The notes below the pieces were generated by a model. The model saw nothing but the letters and a program-made list of their open reading frames with translations, was not told where the DNA came from and did not search any database. A DNA stretch of 64,000 nucleotides, taken from NCBI GenBank assembly GCA_945882615.1, contig CAMCWK010000008.1, positions 1 to 64,000 on the forward strand. Direction: 5' to 3'. Both the position numbers and the translations under genes were made by a program. The first letter of the stretch is position 1. The number at the start of each line of letters is the position of its first letter. This document shows, in pieces, positions 1-11,381 of the stretch. The stretch comes from Rhizobium sp. Q54 (GTDB lineage Bacteria > Pseudomonadota > Alphaproteobacteria > Micropepsales > Micropepsaceae).

Positions 1-10
1 CGCCGGGCCG

Positions 11-133
11 TTAGATGGTGGCGGCGACGGTCAGAAGGCCCAGCACGCCGGTCAGCGCGATGGCGGCCACGTTGAAGATGTCGGCGACGGTGGTGGTCGC
101 TTCGTCCTGCTGGGTACGGAAATTGTCGGTCAT
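11..133 (-). CDS. small hydrophobic peptide, 40 aa
   Basis: A 40-residue open frame reads MTDNFRTQQDEATTTVADIF followed by a hydrophobic stretch (about residues 20-40, rich in A, V, L, G) that ends at the stop. It looks like a single membrane-spanning or membrane-attached peptide with a short, polar, acidic N-terminus. The start is supported by an AAGGAA Shine-Dalgarno sequence 6 bases upstream of the ATG. It is transcribed leftward, away from the exonuclease gene. I do not recognise the family; peptides this short are often missed by gene callers. The function is unknown. Confidence 0.55.
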   Translation of the reverse strand: MTDNFRTQQDEATTTVADIFNVAAIALTGVLGLLTVAATI

Positions 134-402
134 GTCGTGTTCCTTTCAAAATCAATGTCGCGGTAGCTTGTATCGCACACTACCGGCTTACGCAAGATAC
201 CTTGCAATATATTCTTCAGCCACTGCGGCAACTCTTGTTGCAGTGCGATATAGGCGCCTTAGAGTTGCAGTTCAATGATGCTGAGCTATGCAATTTACGG
301 CTATATCGTGGCAAAATAAGGCGTTAACATATTGAAGTACTTGAAGTTGCAATTAAATTGCGTGGAGATATGTGATTGCTGTGCAGTTGCAGCATGGAAG
401 GG
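134..402. promoter_or_regulatory. AT-rich divergent spacer with repeated TTGCAR motifs
   Basis: This spacer separates the leftward 40-aa peptide from the rightward exonuclease gene. It is clearly richer in A+T than its surroundings and carries TTGCAA or TTGCAG at 202-207, 238-243, 265-270, 347-352 and 387-392, plus ATGCAAT at 289-295. I infer promoters for both flanking genes and perhaps binding sites of one regulator. No canonical -35/-10 pair stands out. Confidence 0.35.
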
Positions 403-1206
403 ATGCAAAGTTTGAAAATCGCCACCTGGAACGTCAACTCTGTCCGCCACCGCATCCATTTGGTGACCCGTTTTCTGCGCGACGAGCAGCCCGATGTCCT
501 GTGCCTGCAGGAAACCAAGGTGATGGATGAGCTGTTCCCCAAGCTGCCCTTTCACAAGCTGGGCTACACCCATCAGGCCATTCACGGGCAGAAGGCCTAT
601 CACGGGGTTGCCGTCCTTTCGAAAATCCCGTTCCGCGAAACCGGGGTTCAGGATTTCTGCCGCGAGGGCCATGCCCGCCATATGGGCGTGACCCTGGAAG
701 GCGGGGTGGAGCTGCACAATTTCTATGTGCCGGCGGGCGGCGACATTCCCGACCCCAAAGCCAATCCGAAGTTCGCCCACAAGCTGCACTTCCTGGAAGG
801 GATGGAGAAGTTCTTCTCCAAGCGCAGCGCCAGGAAAAGCAATCCCGTCCTGCTGATGGGCGACCTGAACGTGGCGCCGCAGGAACATGACGTGTGGAGC
901 CACAAACAACTCCTGAACATCGTCAGCCACACGCCGGTGGAGACGCGGCTGCTGGGCGAAGTCCAGGCCGCCTTCGACTGGACCGATTCCACGCGCCACT
1001 TCATTCCGCCCGACCAGAAGATCTATTCCTGGTGGAGCTATCGCGCGAGCGACTGGGAAGCATCCGACCGTGGCCGCAGGCTGGACCATGTCTGGACCAG
1101 CCCGGGGCTTAAGGGCGCGCTGAAATCGCAGCGCATCGTGAAAAAGATGCGCGGCTGGCAGAAGGCATCCGACCATGTGCCGGTGATCGTGGAGCTCGAC
1201 GTTTGA
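403..1206 (+). CDS. xthA: exodeoxyribonuclease III (AP endonuclease)
   Basis: Xth-type endonuclease/exonuclease/phosphatase fold enzyme, which cuts DNA 5' of abasic sites and degrades 3' ends during base-excision repair. The family opening KIATWNVNSVRHRI is followed by LQETKV (metal-binding Glu), the GDLNVAP block and a C-terminal SDHVPV containing the catalytic His. The length, about 267 aa, is normal. The start is uncertain: ATG 403 best fits the family N-terminus, but GGAAGGG touches it with no spacing, while a TTG at 376 has a GGAGA box 7 bases upstream and would add nine residues. It lies alone, followed by a repeat pair. Confidence 0.93.
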   Translation: MQSLKIATWNVNSVRHRIHLVTRFLRDEQPDVLCLQETKVMDELFPKLPFHKLGYTHQAIHGQKAYHGVAVLSKIPFRETGVQDFCREGHARHMGVTLEGGVELHNFYVPAGGDIPDPKANPKFAHKLHFLEGMEKFFSKRSARKSNPVLLMGDLNVAPQEHDVWSHKQLLNIVSHTPVETRLLGEVQAAFDWTDSTRHFIPPDQKIYSWWSYRASDWEASDRGRRLDHVWTSPGLKGALKSQRIVKKMRGWQKASDHVPVIVELDV

Positions 1207-1207
1207 C

Positions 1208-1302
1208 CCTTCGGCAAGCTCACCCTTCGACAAGCTCAGGGTGAAGAAATAGGTCATCCTCATGCTGAGCTTGTCGAAGCATGAGCTTGCCAAAGCATGG
1301 CC
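1208..1302. repeat. REP-like hairpin pair with TTCGACAAGCTCA loop
   Basis: Two hairpins lie between xthA and the phosphatase gene. One is TCACCC/GGGTGA around the loop TTCGACAAGCTCA (1220-1244); the other is CTCATGC/GCATGAG around the reverse-complement loop TGAGCTTGTCGAA (1259-1285). Degenerate half-copies flank them. The same loop with different stems recurs at 36.4 and 63.3 kb, so this is a dispersed family. Confidence 0.8.
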
Positions 1303-1324
1303 GTCAAAGCGTGGGGATGTCCTG

Positions 1325-1936
1325 ATGAAAATAGCTTTTCTGCGTCACGGCCCCACCGACTGGAATGCCGCCGGGCGCATCCAGGGCCATACCGATATTC
1401 CTTTAAGTGACACAGGGCTGGCGAAGATGGCGGGCTTGCGCCTGCCCTTCGCCGTGGCGCGGGTCTATTGCAGTCCCCTGCTGCGCGCCCGCCAGACGGC
1501 CGAGGCCCTGATGCTCAGGGATGCGGCGCAGGACGCGCGGCTGATGGAGCAGCATTGGGGCCAGTGGGAAGGCCTGACCCGCGAGCAGATATTCGCAGCG
1601 CATGGCGACGACGCTTTTGTTATAGCCGGATCGCAGCGCGGCGCGGAATTCCGCCCGCTGGCGGGCGAGTCCACCGGCGAACTGCACGCCCGGGTCGGCG
1701 CCTTCCTCAAGGATGTCGCCAGCGGCCAAGGCGATGCCGTGGGGATCGCGCATCTGGGCGTGCTGCGCGCGGCCTATACGCTGGCGACCGGCTGGACGAT
1801 GGACGCAGCCATGCCCGCCGATCTGGATGTGTCGAAGATAATGGTCCTGTCGCTGGACACGGCGGGCACACCGAAAATCGATCAGCTGAACGTGGAGTTC
1901 TCGGCGGTTCATCGTCATCACCCGCCGCGCGCCTAA
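1325..1936 (+). CDS. histidine phosphatase family protein
   Basis: A 203-aa member of the phosphoglycerate-mutase-like (histidine phosphatase) superfamily. The phospho-histidine motif RHGPTDWN lies at residues 7-14, CSPLLRARQTAE supplies the second phosphate-binding Arg, E is found in the EGLT segment, and IAHLGVLRA carries the second catalytic His. The substrate cannot be told from sequence; relatives dephosphorylate sugars, alpha-ribazole phosphate or nucleotides. Start ATG 1325 has a GGGGATG box upstream and gives the expected N-terminus MKIAFLRHG. No cobalamin genes lie nearby, so a CobC role has no support from context. Confidence 0.85.
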   Translation: MKIAFLRHGPTDWNAAGRIQGHTDIPLSDTGLAKMAGLRLPFAVARVYCSPLLRARQTAEALMLRDAAQDARLMEQHWGQWEGLTREQIFAAHGDDAFVIAGSQRGAEFRPLAGESTGELHARVGAFLKDVASGQGDAVGIAHLGVLRAAYTLATGWTMDAAMPADLDVSKIMVLSLDTAGTPKIDQLNVEFSAVHRHHPPRA

Positions 1937-1953
1937 GCTCGCGGCGTTGGCTT

Positions 1954-1990
1954 AGCTTTTCTTGGCAAGCGTAGCGAGCTTAGAAAAGCT
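1954..1990. terminator. hairpin between convergent genes
   Basis: Perfect inverted repeat AGCTTTTCT / AGAAAAGCT with a 19-base loop, between the rightward phosphatase gene and the leftward CHAD gene. Because the arms hold T4 and A4 runs, it could act as a terminator in both directions. This is inferred from position and symmetry only. Confidence 0.4.
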
Positions 1991-2028
1991 TGCCCCTCCC
2001 CGAGCGTTAGCGAGGGAGGCACGCGCCG

Positions 2029-2991
2029 CTACCTCACCCAAAACGGCGTGACCTTGCGGAATTTGGCGTAACGCTTCAAAGCCTGGCTTATGGCGCGCGG
2101 CGTCTGCGCCCGATGCCAGCCCACCATCGTACCGGCGGCAAAGCGCAAGCTCGCCTCATCCTCCTTGCGAACATTCCTGGGCTGGAGCTGCAGAAGCTCG
2201 CCAATCACACCGCGCACATTGGCGATGTCGTTGAGTTCGCCCATATGCTCCTGCAAGGCCTTCACGGCGCGCAAATAGCGTTTTACCGCGCCCGCGGGAT
2301 AGAGCGGGGCGAAGAATTCCGCCGTGTAGCGCAGCTTTTTCAGCGCGATGCGCAGGCGGTGCAAATCGCCTTCCTCCCGAGAGCGAGCGGTGCGGCCGCG
2401 TTTCTTCACCCGCTTCATCTGGCGGTCCAGAATGCGCGCCGCCGTCCTTGGCAGGCGGCGCTGGCGGGTCAGCGGCAATTGCGAATGCGCCAGGGCCGCC
2501 ACATCGTCCGTGAAGCGCACAAATTCGGCGCTACGGATACAGGCAGCAGCAGCATCCCAAGCGGCGTCGCGGGCGGTCTCGGCCCGGGTGCGAAGCTGGG
2601 CAATGCCCTCGCCATCCTTTTCCGACCCATTCAGCCGCTGGGCGATGAACACATCCAGGTCGCGCGCCGGGGCGAGACGTCCCGACAGGATCTTGGCGCG
2701 GCCGCGCAGGTCTTCCAGCCAGTCCTGCTTGAACTCGCGCCCGAAGGCGCCCAGCGCCACTTCCAGACGGCGAAAGCCGACACGCAGCTGATGCAGGCCT
2801 TCCGCCGTATAGCCGCTCCTGACGGTGGCGGCGTTGGCGGTGATCTGGGCCAGGCAGTCGGACAGGGTGGCGCGAAAGGCTTCGCCCGGACGCATGTCGC
2901 CGGTGACATGGGACGGCATCGCCTTGACCGGCCGGGCCGGTCCCAGATTCCGGCTGGCGAGGAAATGGATCTTGGCGCTGCTGTCGTTCAT
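2029..2991 (-). CDS. CHAD domain-containing protein
   Basis: A 320-aa protein made almost entirely of a CHAD domain (conserved histidine alpha-helical domain), a helical bundle that binds inorganic polyphosphate. The two hallmark repeats are visible: LHQLRVGFRRLEVAL near residue 66 and LHRLRIALKKLRYTAEFF near residue 210. Both place a His and a series of Arg/Lys on one helix face. No CYTH triphosphatase domain is fused or adjacent. An internal Met at residue 25 is an alternative start. A polyphosphate-related role is inferred from the family. Confidence 0.85.
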   Translation of the reverse strand: MNDSSAKIHFLASRNLGPARPVKAMPSHVTGDMRPGEAFRATLSDCLAQITANAATVRSGYTAEGLHQLRVGFRRLEVALGAFGREFKQDWLEDLRGRAKILSGRLAPARDLDVFIAQRLNGSEKDGEGIAQLRTRAETARDAAWDAAAACIRSAEFVRFTDDVAALAHSQLPLTRQRRLPRTAARILDRQMKRVKKRGRTARSREEGDLHRLRIALKKLRYTAEFFAPLYPAGAVKRYLRAVKALQEHMGELNDIANVRGVIGELLQLQPRNVRKEDEASLRFAAGTMVGWHRAQTPRAISQALKRYAKFRKVTPFWVR

Positions 2992-3041
2992 GGCCGCAAC
3001 CCTAGGACCAAATCGCCCATGCCATCAATCGCGGCGCCCGT

Positions 3042-3803
3042 TTATACAGGGCGTGTGGGCAGGCCCGCCGCCGCCAATGCTGCCTTGGCCTGCGCGATGC
3101 TGACTTCGCCGAAATGGAAGATCGAGGCTGCCAGCACGGCGCTGGCATGACCCTTGACCACGCCGTCCACCAGGTCCTGGACATTGCCCACCCCGCCCGA
3201 GGCGATCACCGGCACCGGCACCGCATCGGACACGGCGCGGGTCAGTTCCAGGTCATAACCCGATTTCACGCCGTCACGGTCCATGGAGGTGAGCAGCACT
3301 TCGCCCGCGCCATAGCCGACCAGCAGCTGCGCATGTTCCACCGCATCGATGCCGGTGGGCTGGCGCCCGCCATGGGTGAAAATCTCGTAGTTTCCGTTTT
3401 CGCCCTTCTTGGCGTCGATGGCCGCGACAATACACTGGCTGCCGAACTTCTCCGCCGCTTCCTTTATGAATTCGGGGCGCGATACGGCGGCGGTGTTGAC
3501 CGAGACCTTGTCGGCGCCCGCCAGCAGCAGGGCGCGGATGTCTTCCAGGGTGCGCACGCCGCCGCCAACGGTCAGCGGCATGAAACAGACTTCGGCGGTG
3601 CGCCGCACCACATCCAGGATGGTGCCGCGATTTTCGTGACTGGCGGTGATATCCAGAAAGCAGAGCTCATCGGCCCCGGCCTTGTCGTAGAGAATCGCCT
3701 GCTCCACCGGATCGCCGGCATCGCGCAGGCCTTCGAAGTTCACGCCCTTGACCACGCGGCCGTCTTTCACGTCCAGGCAGGGAATGATGCGAACCTTGAG
3801 CAT
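3042..3803 (-). CDS. hisF: imidazole glycerol phosphate synthase cyclase subunit HisF
   Basis: TIM-barrel cyclase of histidine biosynthesis. With HisH it converts PRFAR and ammonia to imidazole glycerol phosphate and AICAR. The catalytic aspartates are present: D11 in PCLDVKDG and D130 in AAIDAKKG, together with the phosphate-binding TVGGGVRT and ASGGVG loops. The length of 253 aa is normal. The gene shares one base with the end of holA (TAATG), so it is translationally coupled to a DNA polymerase gene rather than to his genes. HisE lies 16 kb away and no other his gene is in the window. Confidence 0.97.
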   Translation of the reverse strand: MLKVRIIPCLDVKDGRVVKGVNFEGLRDAGDPVEQAILYDKAGADELCFLDITASHENRGTILDVVRRTAEVCFMPLTVGGGVRTLEDIRALLLAGADKVSVNTAAVSRPEFIKEAAEKFGSQCIVAAIDAKKGENGNYEIFTHGGRQPTGIDAVEHAQLLVGYGAGEVLLTSMDRDGVKSGYDLELTRAVSDAVPVPVIASGGVGNVQDLVDGVVKGHASAVLAASIFHFGEVSIAQAKAALAAAGLPTRPV

Positions 3804-4828
3804 TACATGCGTCCCTTCGCCATGGCGGCAATGTTCATCAGGGTGCGGCCCGTCACGGCTTCGGCGGGCACGCCGGTGGTGCGGGTCAATAGTTCGGCTT
3901 CCAGCAGCATGTCCAGCGCCTCGCCGAGCTTGTCGGTATTCCAGCGCTGGGCCTGGGCCTTGAAGGCGGCGCTGCGCGAAAAATGCACCGGCGGGCGCAG
4001 CCGCTTCATCACCGTATCAAGGGCCTCGCCGCGCTGGGTACTTTCGCGCGCCTGCAGCAGCCTCTGGAAATGGCCCATGGCGCTGCGGATGATCTGGGCC
4101 GGGTTCGCGTCGGAAACCCAGAGCCGTTCCAGCTCGCGGTCCAGCTTCACCAGATCGCCGCCGGCGGCCGCATCGCAGGCGCTTTCGCTGCGGGCTTCGG
4201 CCTCGTCGCCCATCACGGCGCGGACATCTTCCAGCGCCACCTGCTTCTTGCCGTGCATGTAGAGCAGCAGCTTTTCGATTTCTTTGCGGGTCACGCCCCG
4301 GTCCGAGCCCAGCCGCGATACCGCGTCTTCCAGCGCATCGGGGGCGATGGACAGGCCTTCGGCGCGCAGCGCATCGCGCACCACATCACCCAGGTCGCGC
4401 ACGGAATCGGGATAGCACTGGATGGCGGCGGCGCTCTTGTGGTCGTCGAACAGCTTGCGCAACGCCGATGTCTTGGCCAGGTCACCGGCCTCGATCACCA
4501 CCAGCGAGTCACCCTTGGGATCGTCCATGAAGGTTTCGACGATTCCCGCCAGGTCATTGCCGGCGCCGCGCACCCGCACCACCCGGCGCCCGCCCATCAT
4601 GGAAATGGCGGCGGCTTCGTCCGCCAGGCGCGCCGGATCGGCCAGCAGAACCGCTTCGCTCAGGTCCGCGACATTGAAAGCATCGGTGAGATCGGGGGCC
4701 ACAGTCTTGAGCAGCTTTTCGGCGCGTTCCTGCACCAGACCCGCATCGGGACCATAGACCAGCGCCAGCATCAGCCCCTTGGGCGGCGAGGCGACATAGC
4801 GGTCGGCTTCGTGATTCTTGACGATCAT
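3803..4828 (-). CDS. holA: DNA polymerase III subunit delta
   Basis: Delta subunit of the clamp loader, which opens the sliding beta clamp. The 341-aa sequence shows the family pattern: an N-terminal [19 protein letters not shown] segment (a degenerate P-loop region), a middle helical lid, and the C-terminal collar containing [14 protein letters not shown]. It overlaps lptE by four bases (ATGA) upstream and hisF by one base downstream. The leuS-lptE-holA order is conserved widely in Proteobacteria, which supports the call. Confidence 0.93.
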   Translation of the reverse strand: MIVKNHEADRYVASPPKGLMLALVYGPDAGLVQERAEKLLKTVAPDLTDAFNVADLSEAVLLADPARLADEAAAISMMGGRRVVRVRGAGNDLAGIVETFMDDPKGDSLVVIEAGDLAKTSALRKLFDDHKSAAAIQCYPDSVRDLGDVVRDALRAEGLSIAPDALEDAVSRLGSDRGVTRKEIEKLLLYMHGKKQVALEDVRAVMGDEAEARSESACDAAAGGDLVKLDRELERLWVSDANPAQIIRSAMGHFQRLLQARESTQRGEALDTVMKRLRPPVHFSRSAAFKAQAQRWNTDKLGEALDMLLEAELLTRTTGVPAEAVTGRTLMNIAAMAKGRM

Positions 4829-5309
4829 TTCTGGCGCCGGAACCAGACGCCCAGTTCCAGCCGGATGCGCTCGGCCATATCCTGCACCGCCCGCTTGCCG
4901 GAATCCTGCTCGGCGGCCAAGGTGGCATAGGGTGATTGCACCACATTGTAGGACGACAATTCGCTCTGGCTGCCGCGGTACAATTCCTTGCCGCCCGCAT
5001 CGCTCAGCACATAGCGCGCTTCCATGCGGTTGTTGTAGCGGGTGATGGCGGCGTCATTCTGCAGTGCGATGCCCTGGCTGGATTCGCTCAAGCTGATCTT
5101 GAGGCGATAGCGCTTGCCCGTCACCACGCCGTCGGAATCCAGAATATCGATCAGGCGGGTGCGCAGCTCGAAGCCGTTACGCTCGGGAATATCCTCGACA
5201 TAGATGGCGGACAGCTGCGGCGCCAGATTGCCGCCATAGAGCGGCTGGAACCCGCAGGCCGAAAGCAGAAAGGGCAGCGACAGGCAGGCGGCAAGGGCAG
5301 CCAGCTTGT

Positions 5310-5313
<4 letters not shown>
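4825..5313 (-). CDS. lptE: LPS-assembly lipoprotein LptE
   Basis: Outer-membrane lipoprotein that plugs the LptD barrel during lipopolysaccharide export. A signal peptide ends in the lipobox LLSAC, giving lipidated Cys20, followed by the family signature GFQPLYGG. The mature part has the Thr/Ser-rich RLKISLSES strand and [10 protein letters not shown] segments. It has 162 aa, close to the usual size. It overlaps leuS by four bases and holA by four, so all three are probably one transcript. Confidence 0.92.
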
Positions 5314-7853
<2,540 letters not shown>

Positions 7854-7864
7854 GTCGCGAGGCC

Positions 7865-8317
7865 TTAGTTGGCGCTGACGCTGGCGAGGCGCAATTCGCG
7901 GGCGCGGGTGAGGATGGAATCTTCCAGCTTGTGCGCCGTGTCCGGGCTGGGCTGGGCTTCGGTCCAGATATTGCCCTGACGCACCTGGCGGAACACCACG
8001 ACCTTGAGCCCGTCGGCGCGCAAGGTGCGGTCCATGATGTAGACCGTCACTTTCAACCGTTCATTGGGGCTGGCGGGCGCGACATACCATTCGGAGATGA
8101 TGACGCCGCCGAACGGATCGGCCGAGGCCAGCGGCAGGAAGCGCAGCGTGTCGAGCGAGGCATGCCACAGGAAGGAATTGACGCCCAGAGTCATGCGGCT
8201 GGAACCGCTGGAAATATTGACGCCGGTTTCCATGTCCCGGGTGCCGTCATTCGAAGAACCGCAGCCGGCCAGGACCAGCGCAGACAACAGGGCAGGCAGA
8301 ACTCGCATGGACATCAT
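7865..8317 (-). CDS. DUF3576 family lipoprotein
   Basis: A 150-aa protein with a lipoprotein signal peptide ([10 protein letters not shown], lipidated Cys19). The domain matches my recollection of DUF3576, found largely in Alphaproteobacteria next to leuS and lptE; core features are [21 protein letters not shown] and an aspartate-glycine [12 protein letters not shown] segment. Start ATG 8317 is chosen because GGGA lies just upstream; ATGs at 8314 and 8308 are alternatives. Its biochemical role is unknown. Position suggests co-transcription with leuS and an envelope role. Confidence 0.85.
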   Translation of the reverse strand: MMSMRVLPALLSALVLAGCGSSNDGTRDMETGVNISSGSSRMTLGVNSFLWHASLDTLRFLPLASADPFGGVIISEWYVAPASPNERLKVTVYIMDRTLRADGLKVVVFRQVRQGNIWTEAQPSPDTAHKLEDSILTRARELRLASVSAN

Positions 8318-8449
8318 TTTCCCAGGGTCTGAAAGGGCACGAAGCCGAAAGGCGCTTATAGCGGCGGGGCGGCATTGGCGCAACGTGCCAAGGCTTGCGC
8401 CAATGCGGCCAGTTTGGCTTATTCTGGAAGGACTTAGAGGAAAGCCGGA

Positions 8450-9652
8450 TTGCATTTTGGTAAGGCAGGACGATTGCGGGGTGGGGCTGTGGCGGTCTTG
8501 CTTGGCACCGCTCTCCCGGCGCAGGCCGCACTGCCGGATTTCGCCGTGGCGCCTTGGTCCCTTCCCGTCAGCAGTACCGAGCTGCGGCTGAACGGCGAGG
8601 CCAGCGGCGCCCTGCTGGCGCCTCACCAGCCGGGCTGGCGCGGGGCGCAAGCGAGCGGCGCCCTGCTGCTGATGCCCCAGCTCAGGCGCGACTATGACAG
8701 CGGCTTAAGTCTAGCGTTGAACGGCACCTTCGCCGCCGCCGATCCCTTGTCGCGCGGGCGCTATGACGGCGATGCGATCGAGCTTCTGTCGGCTTCGGCC
8801 CGCACCGGCCTTGGCACTTTGGAGATCGGCATCACCGACGGGGCGGGAGACGTGCTGGCTGTCGGCGGGCCCAAGGTCGATCCCAAAGTCAGCCTGGATG
8901 ATCCGCGCACCAGCTTCTATCGCGATCCTTTGACTGGTCGCGCCGTGACCAAGCTGTTTGCGCTGCGCACGCAGGTCAGCGCCTCCAGCAACTATGCCAA
9001 GTTTGTCTATACCAGTCCCTCCTTGTTCGGGGCGCAGCTGGCGCTGTCCTTCACCCCGACCGAAGGCAAGCAGCTCCCGTTCCTGGATGCAGGCCCGGAT
9101 GTACCGGGACGCCAGGCAGCGTTCTGGGAAGCCGCGCTGCGCTATGAAACCGAATTTGAGAACGCCACCATCGCGGCCACTGCGGCACTGTCGGAAAGCC
9201 GCGGCGAACACAAGCTGCCGGGACAGCAAGGCACCAGCGATTTGGGCGTGGGCGCGCGCATTGATTATCCGCTGAACGAAGAGCTCCGCGTCTCGCTGGG
9301 CGGGTCCTGGCGGCAGAGCAATGCCTATGCCTTCAATGTCCACCAGAGCTGGCAGCCATCGGTGACCCGGGCGCAGCATGTCTCGGCCGCCATCACCGAC
9401 GGGCGTTGGATCGCCGGCATGGAGTATGGCAACGGCGTTGCCAAGGAGGTTGGCATCGCGGCGCTGCCGCGCCTGGGCCTGAACGGCGCGCAAGCCTCGC
9501 TGGGCTATCGCCTCTCCCCCAGCCTGAATGTTTCGACCGGCTGGCAGCGGCTGGGCTATGGCCGCAGCAGCGGGACATTCTTCCATGGCGCGCCGCAACT
9601 GAAGATGGAGGCGGTGTACCTCCATCTCAACCTGCACACCTCAGAGCAGTGA
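8450..9652 (+). CDS. predicted outer-membrane beta-barrel (porin-like) protein
   Basis: A 400-aa secreted protein. The first 27 residues form a signal peptide ending in PAQA-A. The mature chain alternates polar and hydrophobic residues in many short strands (ELRLNGEASGALL, LSLALNGTF, NATIAATAALSES, ASLGYRLSPSLNVSTGWQRLGY), as in outer-membrane porins, and ends with a hydrophobic strand close to the C-terminus. The start is a TTG with GAGGAAAG 5 bases upstream. It overlaps the end of the opposite ThiE-like gene by 12 bases. I do not recognise a named family; the pore role is inferred. Confidence 0.6.
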   Translation: MHFGKAGRLRGGAVAVLLGTALPAQAALPDFAVAPWSLPVSSTELRLNGEASGALLAPHQPGWRGAQASGALLLMPQLRRDYDSGLSLALNGTFAAADPLSRGRYDGDAIELLSASARTGLGTLEIGITDGAGDVLAVGGPKVDPKVSLDDPRTSFYRDPLTGRAVTKLFALRTQVSASSNYAKFVYTSPSLFGAQLALSFTPTEGKQLPFLDAGPDVPGRQAAFWEAALRYETEFENATIAATAALSESRGEHKLPGQQGTSDLGVGARIDYPLNEELRVSLGGSWRQSNAYAFNVHQSWQPSVTRAQHVSAAITDGRWIAGMEYGNGVAKEVGIAALPRLGLNGAQASLGYRLSPSLNVSTGWQRLGYGRSSGTFFHGAPQLKMEAVYLHLNLHTSEQ

Positions 9653-10150
9653 CGAAATCGCCGCGATGCCGCTGAAGGCCGGGGCCAACAAAGCAGCATT
9701 GCGCCCCGTCACCCCGCCCAAGGCATAGACCGGCACCATGCCATGCTGTGCGATAAAGGCCGCGCGCACCGGCGTCAGGGCGCGCGCGCGCCTGTGACTG
9801 GTGGTGGCGAAGACCGGCGATAGGAACACCGCGTCCAGTTCGCGCGCCTGCATCAGGCTGCGCAGCGAATGCGCCGAGGCCGTGATGATCCAGTCCGGAT
9901 GTCGTGCGCGCCAATGCATCGCCTCGCGGATGCGCAGCTCGGGCAGATGCAGGCCTGCCGCGCCGATATCCGCGGCCAGTTCGGGATCACCGGCAATCAA
10001 CAGCGGCGCAATACCATGCAGACTGTAGGCCAGCGCCGCGCGCGTCCTGGCATCGCGGCTGCGCACCACCACCAGCGCACCGCGCGGCAGGCGCGCCGCC
10101 GCCGCCACCCAGTCGGCCTTGCGGTCATCGGTCATCAGCACCAGCGGCAT
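9641..10150 (-). CDS. ThiE/TenI-like thiamine phosphate synthase family protein
   Basis: TIM-barrel protein resembling thiamine phosphate synthase. Family blocks seen: an N-terminal LVLMTDDR, GLHLPE, the AHS loop (TASAHSL), FLSPVFATTSH where ThiE has GPIFPT-type residues, and VYALGGV near the C-terminus. At about 169 aa it is shorter than ThiE (around 210), and the phosphate and substrate residues are only partly conserved, so a TenI-like or altered activity is possible. The start is uncertain: ATG 10150 gives the compact family start, but ATG 10195 has a GGGA box and would overlap the start codon of the divergent yggS gene. Confidence 0.65.
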   Translation of the reverse strand: MPLVLMTDDRKADWVAAAARLPRGALVVVRSRDARTRAALAYSLHGIAPLLIAGDPELAADIGAAGLHLPELRIREAMHWRARHPDWIITASAHSLRSLMQARELDAVFLSPVFATTSHRRARALTPVRAAFIAQHGMVPVYALGGVTGRNAALLAPAFSGIAAISSLL

Positions 10151-10193
10151 CTCGTCATTGAGACCCGCCTGACGCCTTGCTAGGTTCGCCGCC

Positions 10194-10874
10194 ATGAACA
10201 TTCCCGAAAATCTGGCCGTCATATTGGCCCGCATCGATGCGGCGCGAAAGGCGGCAATCGCGCCGGCCCCGCGCACCCAGCTTGTCGCCATCGCCAAGAC
10301 GGTGGACGAAGACGGCATAGGCCAGGCCCTGCTGGCCGGCCAGCGCCTGTTCGGGGAGAACCGGGTGCAGGAGGCGCAGCGCAAGTATCCGGCGCTGAAG
10401 GCCCAGTTTCCCGACCTGGAATTGCATCTGGTCGGCCCCTTGCAGACCAACAAGGTGCGCGATGCGGCCGCCTTGTTCGATGTGATTCAGACGCTGGACC
10501 GCGAAAAGCTGGCCGATGCGCTGGCGGCGGAGCGTGAGCGCGGCGGCAAATGTCCGCGCCTGTTCATACAGGTGAACACCGGCGAGGAAGCGCAGAAGGC
10601 GGGCGTGCTGCCGCGTGACGCGGCATCGCTGATCGCCTATGCGCGGGGCAAGCACCTGCCGGTGGAAGGCCTGATGTGCATTCCGCCCGCCGATGACGAT
10701 GCTGCGCCGCATTTCGCGCTGCTGGCCAAGCTGGCGAAAGACAATGGTCTTTCCCACCTCAGCATGGGGATGAGCGGGGATTTCGAGCTGGCGGTGAAAT
10801 TCGGCGCCACGCATGTGCGCGTCGGCACGGCCATCTTCGGGATGCGCGCGCCTGTCGAAGATCAGGGTATCTGA
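10194..10874 (+). CDS. yggS: YggS family PLP-binding homeostasis protein
   Basis: Single-domain fold-type III pyridoxal-phosphate protein (YggS/PROSC/PLPBP) that balances free vitamin B6 and related amino-acid pools. It has 226 aa. The PLP lysine is K35 in AIAKTV; other signatures are FGENRVQEAQ, HLVGPLQTNK and MGMSGDFELAVKFGATHVRVGTAIFG, the phosphate-binding end. It lacks the decarboxylase domain of larger relatives. Its last 13 bases overlap the end of the opposite L,D-transpeptidase gene. Confidence 0.95.
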   Translation: MNIPENLAVILARIDAARKAAIAPAPRTQLVAIAKTVDEDGIGQALLAGQRLFGENRVQEAQRKYPALKAQFPDLELHLVGPLQTNKVRDAAALFDVIQTLDREKLADALAAERERGGKCPRLFIQVNTGEEAQKAGVLPRDAASLIAYARGKHLPVEGLMCIPPADDDAAPHFALLAKLAKDNGLSHLSMGMSGDFELAVKFGATHVRVGTAIFGMRAPVEDQGI

Positions 10875-11365
10875 ACGCTGTCGCCGGGGCGCAGCTGCTG
10901 AATGGCGGCAACCGCATCTTCGTAAGCCAGCGCCACGCAGCCATGGGTGGCGGAAAAATCGGGCCGCGCCAGATGCAGGAAGATGGCGCTGCCCTTGCCC
11001 GCCACCACCGGATCGTCGTTATAACCCAGCACCAGCACCAGATCGTAAAGATGATCCTCGCGCCACATATTCTCAGCGCTGGCGGGATAGGGCAGTTTCA
11101 CCAGCCGGTTGTAGTTGGGATCGCCCGGCGCATCGCACCAGCCATCATCTTTTTCGATTCCGCGCAGCGGCAGAACGGTTTCGGGTTTGGCGATGCGGTC
11201 GGCGCGATAGAAAACCTCGCGCACCGGCCAGGAACCGCGCGGGGTGATGCCGTCACCCTCGCCGCCCTTCATCGCAATACCGCCCGGACCAATGGCGCAG
11301 CGGCGACGCCCGGCGCCCCAGTCGAGCCAGGCGCCTTCGGCGTCGCAGGTGACAATCAGATTCAT
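10862..11365 (-). CDS. L,D-transpeptidase family (YkuD-domain) protein
   Basis: A 167-aa protein with the YkuD catalytic block: H131 in FLHLARPDFS and the HGC motif H141-G142-C143 followed by VALA, where the cysteine is the nucleophile. In this family it makes 3-3 peptidoglycan crosslinks or attaches proteins to the wall. No signal peptide or LysM domain is visible with the ATG at 11365; an upstream extension is open but not convincing. Leaderless, short YkuD proteins of this kind are common in Alphaproteobacteria. Export or localisation is therefore unclear. Confidence 0.8.
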   Translation of the reverse strand: MNLIVTCDAEGAWLDWGAGRRRCAIGPGGIAMKGGEGDGITPRGSWPVREVFYRADRIAKPETVLPLRGIEKDDGWCDAPGDPNYNRLVKLPYPASAENMWREDHLYDLVLVLGYNDDPVVAGKGSAIFLHLARPDFSATHGCVALAYEDAVAAIQQLRPGDSVQIP

Positions 11366-11381
11366 GGGCAGGATGATAGCC

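Noticed and set aside
301-1293. 330-codon frame antisense to xthA
   Set aside because: It mirrors the xthA coding frame, has no domain and a composition typical of antisense frames in GC-rich DNA.
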